From positions 3,009,120 through 3,073,119 of the forward strand of contig NZ_CM001841.1 of the NCBI RefSeq assembly GCF_000365305.1: a stretch of 64,000 bases of DNA. The letters run 5' to 3'. Position 1 is the first letter of the stretch; each line of letters starts with the position of its first letter. Source of the stretch: Dickeya dianthicola NCPPB 453 (GTDB lineage: Bacteria; Pseudomonadota; Gammaproteobacteria; Enterobacterales; Enterobacteriaceae). Shown one piece after another: positions 1 through 7,800 of the stretch. The position numbers and the translations under genes are program-made. The notes below the pieces were generated by a model. It searched no databases, was not told where the DNA came from, and saw nothing but the letters and a program-made list of their open reading frames with translations.

Positions 1-77
1 CTCCCCACCAAAAACTGGCGACGGGAAAACACCTTTTTTTGGTTATCGATTTTGTTATCGGTTGTGGAATCACTCAT
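1..77 (-). CDS. nasF: Nitrate ABC transporter substrate-binding protein, N-terminal fragment
   Basis: Only the first 25 codons are in the window; the gene runs off the left edge. The start is ATG at 77, preceded by a GAGGTG ribosome site. The N-terminus is polar and then carries SRRQFLVG, a twin-arginine export motif, as in Tat-exported periplasmic nitrate-binding proteins of the NrtA/NasF family. The identification leans on context: it lies directly downstream of a sigma-54 promoter, a leader terminator and nasR, the arrangement known for the Klebsiella nas operon. The product should bind nitrate in the periplasm for the ABC importer that feeds assimilatory nitrate reductase. Function from sequence alone is not provable with 25 residues. 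Confidence 0.6.
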   Translation of the reverse strand, partial: MSDSTTDNKIDNQKKVFSRRQFLVG

Positions 78-111
78 CAACGACACCTCGGCAACCCGCC
101 ATTCCGGCGGT

Positions 112-163
112 AAAAACAAAAAAGCGCCCATAAGCCATGCGAAAATCGCACGCTTATGGGCGC
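112..163 (-). terminator. Leader terminator (attenuator) before the nitrate operon
   Basis: Read on the minus strand, an 11-bp perfect stem (GCGCCCATAAG / CTTATGGGCGC, 124-134 and 153-163) is followed by a run of T (TTTTTTTGTTTTT). It sits between the sigma-54 promoter and the first nas codon, about 35 bp before the ATG. This matches the NasR-controlled transcription attenuator of the Klebsiella nasF leader, where NasR bound to nitrate or nitrite allows read-through. The stem and U-tract are seen; the antitermination role is inferred from the family. Confidence 0.85.
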
Positions 164-164
164 C

Positions 165-548
165 TTTGCCCAGCGCTTTACCATGCCGCCATTAGCACGG
201 AAAAGTCGCAGTGAATTGTTACCGGAGATGAAGCAAGGTGTGTGCCAACCTGTCAAATATCCCTGTGACCTGACAGTGCATTGAGTAAACCGTCCATGCC
301 GCGCCGGAGAGCCGACGTGTCCCGATAGGGCTATTCTGCTCGCCGGAGGCGGAGCAAATATTGAGCTGGATCAATTCAGCCGGGATATCCAACAGATTGT
401 AAAAACGGCCGGTCGCCCGTGCGCGACCCGGCAAAACGAGGGAAAAACCGCCGCGGCTGCACCGTTATCTGGCAAATCACGCACGCTTTATGTGCATTCA
501 GCGCCGGTGTATAACAGGTTGCCGCGATGCAGACCGACGGCGCCGCCG
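165..548. other. nasR-nasF intergenic region
   Basis: This 384-bp gap carries the sigma-54 promoter and the 5' part of the nas leader. The 71-codon frame on the minus strand (219-434) overlaps the promoter itself and has no family resemblance, so it is not called. The leader before the terminator (about 165-221) should contain the NasR-binding hairpins, but I could not draw an ANTAR-type hexaloop pair with confidence. Confidence 0.6.
231..247 (-). promoter_or_regulatory. Sigma-54 promoter of the nitrate assimilation operon
   Basis: On the minus strand the sequence TGGCAC-N5-TTGCT is a full match to the sigma-54 (RpoN) -24/-12 consensus. Transcription would start near 221, giving a leader of about 145 nt before the ATG at 77 that contains the attenuator. 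Nitrogen control through NtrC is expected for this family; no clear NtrC palindrome was identified by eye upstream. Confidence 0.85.
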
Positions 549-1835
549 TCAGGGCGTATTCTGAAACACATCCGCCACCGCCAGCATGGCGTTGGCAATC
601 TCGATCAGTTTCTTGTTCTGGTTCATCGCCATGCGGCGCAAGGTTTTATAAGCCTCTTCTTCGCTTAAGCCCCGGTGCTGCATCAGCAACCCCTTGGCCC
701 TATCAATCTGGCGGCGTTCATCCAGCGTCGCACGCATCGCCGCCAATTCATGATCCAACGCCTGCAAGCGCCGCGCCTGCTGCTGCACCAGCGACAGCAA
801 CGAGCGCCCCAACTGCGGCCGCACGCCGTCGCTGTCGAGCCAGTCGCCTTGCCCGGCGGCGCTCTGCCCCATCTCCGAACGGGCGATAAACACCGAGTAG
901 CTGTGATCGTCGCCCTGCTGCGCCATCAGGCTGGCGACATCCGCCTGCTGGTCGAGGCAGGCCTGCTCGGCAGCGGCGATGCGGTCGCGGCACAGCTGCA
1001 TCAGCGTCTGCGCCAGCCGATCCTCTATCTGTTTCATGGCGTCGATGCGCGCCGTCGCCAGCGCGAACCATTGCAAACCGCCTTCCCGCGGCAGGTTGTC
1101 CGGCATGCGGGTACAGGCCACGCGGCGCAACCGTTCAAACTCCCGATCGGTCGCCAGTGATTGCCAGTGCTCGCGGCTGGCGTCATCGGCAAAATTGGCG
1201 AAAGTATCGAAGCAACGCTCCTGACGGTCGATCAAATCCAGCAGCGTTTGTTGAACGCCGGCAGGGAATTCGCCGGCGGCAAATGCGGCAGCGCCGACCG
1301 CGCGCTCCTGCCCGGCCAGCTCTTTGCCCTGCATAAAGCTGAACATCGCCACCAGCGCACGGGCGATCACCGGTTCCGCCGCGGTGTCCGATACCTCGAA
1401 CACCAGCGTCAGCAGATGACGGATAATGTCGTTAAACACCGTCATCGCATCCGACTGCGCCAACACGCGCTGGCGCATCTGCTGGCGCAACGACGGCAGC
1501 AACCCCAGGGTGTAAACCACGCTGGCGGCGCGGCTGAACAACCGGCTGGCCTGCGGCAACAGCCCGGCGCGCTGCGCCAAATCGTCCAGTTGCGCCATGA
1601 ACTGCGACTCGGCTTGTTGCACATCCTGCTCGCGCTGCGGCAACTCATCCGCACACAGCCGCCCATCCGAACACAGAAACAGGTTGGAGGTGCCGCGTTC
1701 GCGTTGCAGCATATGCACCAATTGGCTGATGCGCCCCACCAGCTCGCCGCTTTGCAGCAGCCCGCGCAGGCTGTTTAATTCACACTGGCGCGAAGCCATC
1801 AGAAAACGAATTGTCGTTGAAGGGTCCGCTATCAT
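549..1835 (-). CDS. nasR: Nitrate/nitrite-responsive transcription antiterminator
   Basis: A 428-residue RNA-binding antiterminator. The N-terminal two-thirds is a helical NIT sensor domain that binds nitrate or nitrite, with the typical stretch MLQRERGTSNLFL near its start. The C-terminal about 60 residues form an ANTAR RNA-binding domain (ERRQIDRAKGLLM, then EEEAYKTLRRMA). The chosen start is ATG at 1835, giving MIADPSTTIRFLM; it follows a purine-rich GGAGAGAAGAGAGA site, whereas the longer in-frame version adds 16 residues without conservation. It lies upstream of and co-oriented with nasF, whose leader attenuator is its expected target. Confidence 0.9.
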   Translation of the reverse strand: MIADPSTTIRFLMASRQCELNSLRGLLQSGELVGRISQLVHMLQRERGTSNLFLCSDGRLCADELPQREQDVQQAESQFMAQLDDLAQRAGLLPQASRLFSRAASVVYTLGLLPSLRQQMRQRVLAQSDAMTVFNDIIRHLLTLVFEVSDTAAEPVIARALVAMFSFMQGKELAGQERAVGAAAFAAGEFPAGVQQTLLDLIDRQERCFDTFANFADDASREHWQSLATDREFERLRRVACTRMPDNLPREGGLQWFALATARIDAMKQIEDRLAQTLMQLCRDRIAAAEQACLDQQADVASLMAQQGDDHSYSVFIARSEMGQSAAGQGDWLDSDGVRPQLGRSLLSLVQQQARRLQALDHELAAMRATLDERRQIDRAKGLLMQHRGLSEEEAYKTLRRMAMNQNKKLIEIANAMLAVADVFQNTP

Positions 1836-2213
1836 TCTCTCTTCTCTCCATACGGCATGTGATGCGACGCGGCTAACCGCCATTTCGCCGCGAGACGAGG
1901 CATGACTCGCCTGGTTTGATGAATACCTGGTTTGATAAAGCTAAGAGTCTGGTAGTCCCAAATAACTGATGAATAGCGCAGAATCTCAGCAAGTGAGGTC
2001 TGCGCCAGAAATATAGTAAAGGATACAGGTAATAATGACCTACGGTTTCCTGGCTAACGGCACAATCTATTAATATAGCGTACATCACATAACTAACACG
2101 CACTCCTGACACACCCCTTAGCACGCTCCCGGTGAGATGACCCACTGCCGCCCGTTTGTCGGCGCGGCAGCGGAATCAGCAGACAGCATCGGGAAATGAT
2201 ACCCGCTGAACGA
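1836..2213. other. Intergenic region upstream of nasR
   Basis: A 378-bp gap between the efflux channel remnant and nasR, both on the minus strand. The nasR promoter is expected here. A short imperfect direct repeat (ACCTGGTTTGAT, about 1908-1937) is visible. The 90-codon minus-strand frame over 1873-2145 has no recognisable protein features and is not called. Confidence 0.5.
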
Positions 2214-2751
2214 TTATTTCACCCCGCCGCCCAACACATTATACAGCGCAGTCAGGTTATCCAGCCGCGACTGCTCCAGGCTGAGCAATGACTTGACGGG
2301 CGCTGGACATCCAGCACGTTGAGATAGGTATCGACCCCGGCGCGATAGCGGTTGCCGGCCAATTGATAACTGCGTTCGGCGGCAGCCACGTCATCACGCT
2401 GCGCCGACTGTTGCTCCTCAATCGTCCCCTTACGCGCCAGCGCGTCGGCCACTTCACGAAACGCGGTCTGCAACGTTTTCTCGTAACTGGCGACATAGCC
2501 CTGCTTCTCCGCTTCGGCATAGCGCAACGCCGACAGGTTGGCGCCGCCGTCAAAGATAGGCAGGCTGACGGACGGCGCCAGCGACCAAACGTGTGCGCCG
2601 CCGCTGAACAGCAACGACAGCGCCTCGCTGCTCAGGCCGTTGCTGGCGGTCAGACATCAGGCACCGGTGCGAACGGCCGCTGATAGCGCGGATCCAGCGA
2701 GCAGCCGGATAACAGCATGGCGCTGGTCAATAAGGTCATGATAACGCGCAT
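2214..2751 (-). pseudogene. Outer membrane efflux channel lipoprotein (OprM/NodT type), degraded
   Basis: Remnant of the outer membrane component of the upstream RND pump. The start at 2751 overlaps the pump stop codon (TGATG), and the first 33 codons encode a lipoprotein signal with lipobox LLSGC, then a stop. The reading then resumes in another frame deep in the C-terminal half (SLAPSVSLPIFDGG, then AFREVADALA and AGVDTYLNVLDVQR). A second frameshift near 2297 separates this from the true C-terminus, LEQSRLDNLTALYNVLGGG, ending at a TAA at 2214. The family is normally about 460-490 residues, so roughly 300 internal codons are missing. The gene cannot make a channel. Confidence 0.9.
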
Positions 2752-5700
2752 CAGTTTTCTCCCTGCGTAGGCGTCGACGTTGACGGCAATGTGTGCGTGT
2801 GACGACCGGGGAATACCCGCCTGACCAGCACAAAGAACATCGGCACCAGAAAAATCGCCAGCACGGTGGCGGTCAGCGTACCGCCGACAATGCCGCTGCC
2901 GATGGAGATACGGCTGTTGGCGCCCGCGCCGGTCGCCACCGCCAGCGGGAATACCCCGGCGATAAACGCCATCGACGTCATCAACACCGGCCGCAGGCGG
3001 GTACGCGCCCCTTCCAGCGCCGCTTCATACAGCGTAGCGCCGCGCCGGTAAGCGGCTTCGGCGAATTCCACGATCAGAATGGCGTTCTTGGCCGACAGGC
3101 CGATGGTGGTGAGCAACGCCACCTGGAAATAGACATCGTTTTCCAGCCCGCGCACTGTCGCGGCCAGCACCGCGCCCACCACCCCGAGCGGGATCACCAT
3201 CATCACCGAGAAGGGGATGCTCCAGCTTTCATACAGCGCCGCCAGGCACAGGAACACCACCAGAATCGACATGGCGTAGAGCGATATCGCCTGCCCGCTG
3301 GCCAGCCGCTCCTGATAGGACAGCTCGCTCCAGGCAAAGGTGGTGCCGGCCGGCAGCGCGCGCGCCAGCGCTTCCATTTCGTCCATCGCCTTGCCGGAGC
3401 TGACGCCGGGCGCGCCGGTGCCCTGAAGTTCGTAAGACGCCAGCCCGTTGTAACGCGACAGGCTTTCCGGGCCGTAGCTCCAGCGGGTGGCGGCAAAGGC
3501 GGAGAACGGCGTCATCACGCTGTTGCCGCTGCTGTCGGCGCCGCGCACGAACCACTTGTCGAGATCCGACGGCTGGCCGCGCGAGCCGGCGTCGCCCTGT
3601 ATATAGACTTTTTTCACCCGGCCGCGATCGATGAAGTCGTTGACGTAGGTGCCGCCCCAGGCGCTGCTCAACGTGCTGGTGACATCGCTGATCGACAGCC
3701 CCAGCGCGCGGATTTTGGCGTAGTCGAGGTCCACCTGTAGCTGCGGCATCTGTACCAGATCGTTGGGGCGCACCGCCGCCAGCCGCGGATTTTTCGCCGC
3801 CTCCGCCAGCAGTTGATCGCGCAGCGCCAGCAAACGACTGCGGTCGGTATTGCCGGTAGCCTGCAATTCAAAGGTAAAACCGTCGGACTGGCCCAGCCCC
3901 TGCACCGCCGGCGGCGACATGGTGAACACTTGGGCATCGCGAATGGCGGACAACGCCTGCATGGCGCGCCGGGCGATAGCGGTGGAACTGTTCGCACTGC
4001 CGGGGCGCAGGCTCCAGTTCTTCAGCGCCACGAACGCCATCCCGGCATTTTGCCCGCTGCCGCTGAAGTTGAAGCCGGAAATCACGAAAATGGCCTCGAC
4101 ATTGTCTTTCTCTTCGCTGAGAAAATAGTGTTCGATGCGCTCCCCGACCTTGCTGGTGCGGGTTTCGGTGGCGCCGGCCGGCAGCGTAAACTGCACCATC
4201 ACGTCGCCCTGATCCTCGTTAGGCAGAAAGCCGCCCGGCAACCGCAGGAACAGCACGCCCATCACCACAATCAACAATCCGTACAACCCCAGATAACGCC
4301 ACGGGCCGGTGATGACGTGCGCCACCCGCCCGGTATAGCGCTGCTGTAAGTTTTCATAGCCCCGGTTGAAGCGGGCGAAAAAGCCGTTGCCGTTCGACGG
4401 CGCATGCGCCACCGGTTTCAGAAGCGCCGCGCATAGCGCCGGCGTCAACGTCAACGCCACCACCACCGACAACAGCATGGAGGACACGATGGTGATGGAG
4501 AACTGCCGGTAAATCACCCCGGTCGAGCCGCCAAAAAACGCCATCGGCAGAAATACCGCGCTCAGCACCAGCGCCACCCCCACCAGCGCGCTGGAAATCT
4601 CGCGCATCGACTGTTCCGTAGCCGCCACCGGCGACAGTCCCTGGTCGCGCATCAGCCGCTCGACGTTTTCCACCACCACGATGGCGTCATCCACCAGCAG
4701 GCCGATCGCCAGCACCATGCCGAACAGCGTCAGGGTATTGATGGAGTACCCGAACACCGCCAGCACGCCGAAGGTGCCCAGCAACACGACCGGCACCGCC
4801 ACCGCCGGGATCAGCGTGGCGCGCAGGTTCTGCAGAAACAGAAACATCACCAGCACCACCAGCGCGATGGCCTCAAACAGGGTGTACACCACCTCTTCCA
4901 CCGACACCTTGATAAAGTCGGTGCTGTCTTTCGGGTAGGACACTTCATAGCCTTGCGGCATCTGCGGGGTGAATTCCGCCACCTTGGCCTTCACCCGCTC
5001 CGCCGTCGCCAGCGCATTGGCGCCGGACGACAGCATCACCGCAATACCGCCGGCCGGATGACCGTTCAGCCGGGTGGCAGTGGTGTAATCCTCGTTGCCC
5101 AGTTCGACCCGCGCCACGTCGCCAAGGCGCACCATCGCGCCGCTGGATTCGCTTTTGACGATGATGTCGCGGAACTGCGCCGGGGTTTTCAGCCGCGATT
5201 GCGCGGTGACGGTGGCGGTCAATTGCTGATCGCCGCCGACGGGCTGCGCGCCGATTTTCCCGGCCGACACCTGAGTGTTCTGCGCTTCGATCGCGGAGGA
5301 AATATCGGATGGCATCAGGCTATACGCCGCCAGTTTGATCGGGTCCAGCCAGATGCGCATCGCGTACTGGGAACCGAACACCTGTACACTGCCGACGCCT
5401 TCCACCCTGGAGAGCGGGTCCTGCAGGTTGCTGACCATATAGTCGGCGATGTCGGCGGCGGTGCTTTTATCGGTGGTGTCGTATAACGCCATGATCAGCA
5501 GGAAATCCTGCTGGGACTTGGTCACCGTGATGCCTTGCTGTTGCACTTCAGTGGGCAGGCGGCTGGTGGCTTGTTGCACCTTGTTCTGCACCTGCACCTG
5601 CGCGGTATCCGGATTGGTGCCCTGCGTAAACGTGGCGGTGATGCGCACATCGCCGCTCGAATCGCTGGATGACGAAAAATAGAGTAGCCCGTCCAACCCG

Positions 5701-5912
5701 GTGAGTTGCTGCTCAATCACCTGGGTCACGCTGTTTTCCAGCGTATCGGCGGAAGCGCCGGGGTAGCCGGCTTTGATGGCGATGGAGGGCGGCGCCACAT
5801 TCGGGTACTGCGCCACCGGCAGCGATTCAATCGACAGCGCGCCCGCCAACATGATGACAATGGCGATAACCCAGGCGAACACCGGGCGATGAATGAAGAA
5901 ACGGGAGAACAT
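2751..5912 (-). CDS. RND multidrug efflux pump, HAE1 (AcrB/MexB) family
   Basis: A full-length 1053-residue inner-membrane, proton-driven drug pump. It opens with MFSRFFIHRPVFAWV and has the family layout of 12 membrane helices with two large periplasmic loops. The helix-4 proton-relay aspartates are present in LLVDDAIVVVENVER. It should trimerise and work with the adaptor encoded just upstream and an outer membrane channel. The cognate channel gene directly downstream is broken, so the pump would need a channel encoded elsewhere, such as TolC (inference). The spacing to the adaptor gene is 2 bp, indicating one operon. Close paralogues exist in the family, so no gene name is given. Confidence 0.95.
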   Translation of the reverse strand: MFSRFFIHRPVFAWVIAIVIMLAGALSIESLPVAQYPNVAPPSIAIKAGYPGASADTLENSVTQVIEQQLTGLDGLLYFSSSSDSSGDVRITATFTQGTNPDTAQVQVQNKVQQATSRLPTEVQQQGITVTKSQQDFLLIMALYDTTDKSTAADIADYMVSNLQDPLSRVEGVGSVQVFGSQYAMRIWLDPIKLAAYSLMPSDISSAIEAQNTQVSAGKIGAQPVGGDQQLTATVTAQSRLKTPAQFRDIIVKSESSGAMVRLGDVARVELGNEDYTTATRLNGHPAGGIAVMLSSGANALATAERVKAKVAEFTPQMPQGYEVSYPKDSTDFIKVSVEEVVYTLFEAIALVVLVMFLFLQNLRATLIPAVAVPVVLLGTFGVLAVFGYSINTLTLFGMVLAIGLLVDDAIVVVENVERLMRDQGLSPVAATEQSMREISSALVGVALVLSAVFLPMAFFGGSTGVIYRQFSITIVSSMLLSVVVALTLTPALCAALLKPVAHAPSNGNGFFARFNRGYENLQQRYTGRVAHVITGPWRYLGLYGLLIVVMGVLFLRLPGGFLPNEDQGDVMVQFTLPAGATETRTSKVGERIEHYFLSEEKDNVEAIFVISGFNFSGSGQNAGMAFVALKNWSLRPGSANSSTAIARRAMQALSAIRDAQVFTMSPPAVQGLGQSDGFTFELQATGNTDRSRLLALRDQLLAEAAKNPRLAAVRPNDLVQMPQLQVDLDYAKIRALGLSISDVTSTLSSAWGGTYVNDFIDRGRVKKVYIQGDAGSRGQPSDLDKWFVRGADSSGNSVMTPFSAFAATRWSYGPESLSRYNGLASYELQGTGAPGVSSGKAMDEMEALARALPAGTTFAWSELSYQERLASGQAISLYAMSILVVFLCLAALYESWSIPFSVMMVIPLGVVGAVLAATVRGLENDVYFQVALLTTIGLSAKNAILIVEFAEAAYRRGATLYEAALEGARTRLRPVLMTSMAFIAGVFPLAVATGAGANSRISIGSGIVGGTLTATVLAIFLVPMFFVLVRRVFPGRHTHTLPSTSTPTQGEN

Positions 5913-5914
5913 GA

Positions 5915-7063
5915 TCAGCGGGCCTCCGTGGTGCGCGGCATCGCCGAATCTGCCCCGGCGCTCTCCTCAACGGCGGTGACGTTATCGCCTGCGCGCACCT
6001 TGTCGGTGCCTTCGGTCACCAGCCGATCGCCCGCGTTCAGCCCCTGAGTAATCAGCCAGCGGCTGCCCATCGCTTCGCCGGTTTCCACCTCGCGTCGTTC
6101 CACCACCTGCTGGTTGTTGACCACCAGCGCATAGGCATTGCCTTTGGTGTCGCGCAGAATGCCCTGCTGCGGCGCCAGAATAGCGTCGGGTACGCTGGCA
6201 GTCTCCACCGTGGCGCGCACAAACATGCCCGGCAGCAGCCTATGGCCGGCATTGGGGAACTCGGCGCGCAGCGTCACCGAGCCGGTGGCTTCATCCACCG
6301 CCACTTCCGCCAGTTTCAGTACGCCCGGCTGGCGGTAGGGCTGGCCGTTTTCCAGCGTCAGCGTTACCGCCGCCTGCTGCTGTTTCTGGTGCGCCAGCAA
6401 CGCCAGCCGCTGGCTGCTGGACTGGGTGAGGTCGACGTAGATCGGGTCCAGTTGGCGAATGGTGGCCAGCGCGGTGCTCTGGCTGGCGGTAACCAACGCG
6501 CCCGGCGTCACCGCCGAAATACCGATGCGCCCGGAAATCGGCGCGGTAATGCGGGTATACGCCAGGTTGATTTGCGCGGTTTTCAGAGCAGCCGCTTTTT
6601 CCGCTACGCTGGCGACATCCTGCTCATAGGCGGCCTGCGCGTCGTCCGCGTCCTGTTGCGATACCCACTCTTCTTTTAACAGCCGGGCGTAACGCTCGGC
6701 TTTCAGTTTGGCCGACCGCACGGCGGACTGGGCGTTTTTCAGCGCGGCGGCGGCCTGATCCACCGTCGCCTGATAACTGGCCGGGTCTATCTGGTACAGC
6801 ACCTGCCCGGCTTGCACTTCGCTGCCTTCGGTAAATAACCGTTGCTGGATAATGCCATCCACCTGCGGACGAACCTCGGACACCATCGCCGCCGTCACGC
6901 GGCCGGTCAGTTCGCTGTGCAGCGTGACGGGTGCGCCATGCAGCGTCTGTACGGTCACCGCCACCGGTTGCGCCGCCTCGGTCGATGAGGTGTTTCGCTC
7001 ACAGCCGGTCAACAGCACGGTGAGCATACCGGCTGTTACAATAAAGGTTTTACTTCGCATCAA
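5915..7063 (-). CDS. RND efflux periplasmic adaptor lipoprotein (AcrA/MexA family)
   Basis: A 382-residue membrane-fusion protein. The N-terminus is a lipoprotein signal with lipobox LLTGC followed by ERNTSS. Next come the biotinyl-lipoyl half motifs (EVRPQVDGIIQ and LAYTRITAPISGRIG) flanking a coiled-coil hairpin rich in Ala, Lys and Gln, and then the beta-barrel region with PGMFVRATVE. The protein bridges the pump to an outer membrane channel. A start one codon later (MRSKTF, 7060) is equally plausible. It is the first gene of the pump operon, transcribed away from a palindromic operator at 7077-7102 that it shares with the divergent TetR gene. Confidence 0.93.
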   Translation of the reverse strand: MMRSKTFIVTAGMLTVLLTGCERNTSSTEAAQPVAVTVQTLHGAPVTLHSELTGRVTAAMVSEVRPQVDGIIQQRLFTEGSEVQAGQVLYQIDPASYQATVDQAAAALKNAQSAVRSAKLKAERYARLLKEEWVSQQDADDAQAAYEQDVASVAEKAAALKTAQINLAYTRITAPISGRIGISAVTPGALVTASQSTALATIRQLDPIYVDLTQSSSQRLALLAHQKQQQAAVTLTLENGQPYRQPGVLKLAEVAVDEATGSVTLRAEFPNAGHRLLPGMFVRATVETASVPDAILAPQQGILRDTKGNAYALVVNNQQVVERREVETGEAMGSRWLITQGLNAGDRLVTEGTDKVRAGDNVTAVEESAGADSAMPRTTEAR

Positions 7064-7076
7064 GCCCTGCCCTAAG

Positions 7077-7102
7077 ATTGAGAATGAACGTTCATTCTCA
7101 AT
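7077..7102. promoter_or_regulatory. TetR-type operator between the divergent efflux operons
   Basis: A perfect 26-bp palindrome with half-site ATTGAGAATGAAC, centred between 7089 and 7090. The core ATGAACGTTCAT is typical of operators bound by TetR-family repressors of efflux genes. It lies 14 bp upstream of the adaptor start and about 80 bp upstream of the tetR start, so one bound repressor dimer pair could control both directions. The palindrome is seen; binding by the adjacent TetR protein is inferred. Confidence 0.8.
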
Positions 7103-7182
7103 ATAAAAAATTTGACGTCAGACTTCTTATAAAATTTGCAAGGATAGCGTTAGCAACGTTATCCAGGCATTGGAGCAAAGCT

Positions 7183-7800
7183 ATGTCATCACCCCATAAA
7201 GCTATGTCATCACCCCATCATGAAGACAAAACGCAGGCCCGGCGTGATCAAATCATCGCCGCCGCCCGCCGCTGTTTCCGCCAGTCCGGCTTTCACGGCG
7301 CCAGCATGGCGGAAATAGCCGCGCAGGCGCAGCTCAGCGTCGGGCAAATTTACCGTTGCTTCGTCAATAAAGACGACATCATTGAAGAGATTGTGCGCCG
7401 TATCGTCGATATCCGGCTACAGCGCATGACGCCGGAAAATGAAGATCCCCGGCGATTCGCGCCGCTGCTGGCCCGCCGCCAGTTGCCGATCGCCGGCGAC
7501 AGCGACGATGACGACAACCTGTTGATGCTGGAAGTGGCATCCGAAGCCACCCGTAATCCGCGGGTGGCAAGCATCATGCAGGAGGCTGACCAAAAAATGT
7601 TTACCCGTGCCAGTTCGCTGATGAAATACCGCTTTCCGCATTTTTCGGATGAAGACATCGCCGCGCGGACTGAACTGATGGCGGTATTGTGCGAAGGAAC
7701 GACATTCCGCAGCGTGATTCCACAACGCGGTCCGGCCGCCGTGCTGGAACCGCTGTACCAATCCCTGTTTGAGTCACTGTTCCCTGATAAGACGCCATGA
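7183..7800 (+). CDS. TetR-family transcriptional repressor
   Basis: A 205-residue regulator. The N-terminal helix-turn-helix is clear (RRDQIIAAARRCFRQSGF, then MAEIAAQAQLSVGQIYRCF), followed by a variable ligand-binding domain. The start is set at ATG 7183 because GGAG lies 7 bp upstream. The longer in-frame version runs back through the operator. An exact in-frame duplication of 18 bp within a 21-bp unit at the start (GCTATGTCATCACCCCATAA, beginning at 7181 and again at 7202) repeats the first seven residues; the second ATG has no ribosome site. It overlaps the MFS pump gene by 4 bp and is divergent from the RND operon, so it probably represses both. Confidence 0.88.
   Translation: MSSPHKAMSSPHHEDKTQARRDQIIAAARRCFRQSGFHGASMAEIAAQAQLSVGQIYRCFVNKDDIIEEIVRRIVDIRLQRMTPENEDPRRFAPLLARRQLPIAGDSDDDDNLLMLEVASEATRNPRVASIMQEADQKMFTRASSLMKYRFPHFSDEDIAARTELMAVLCEGTTFRSVIPQRGPAAVLEPLYQSLFESLFPDKTP

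Noticed and set aside
219-434. 71-codon minus-strand frame between nasF and nasR
   Set aside because: It covers the sigma-54 promoter, has no ribosome site of note and no family character.
1873-2145. 90-codon minus-strand frame upstream of nasR
   Set aside because: It overlaps the nasR upstream region and its composition is not protein-like.
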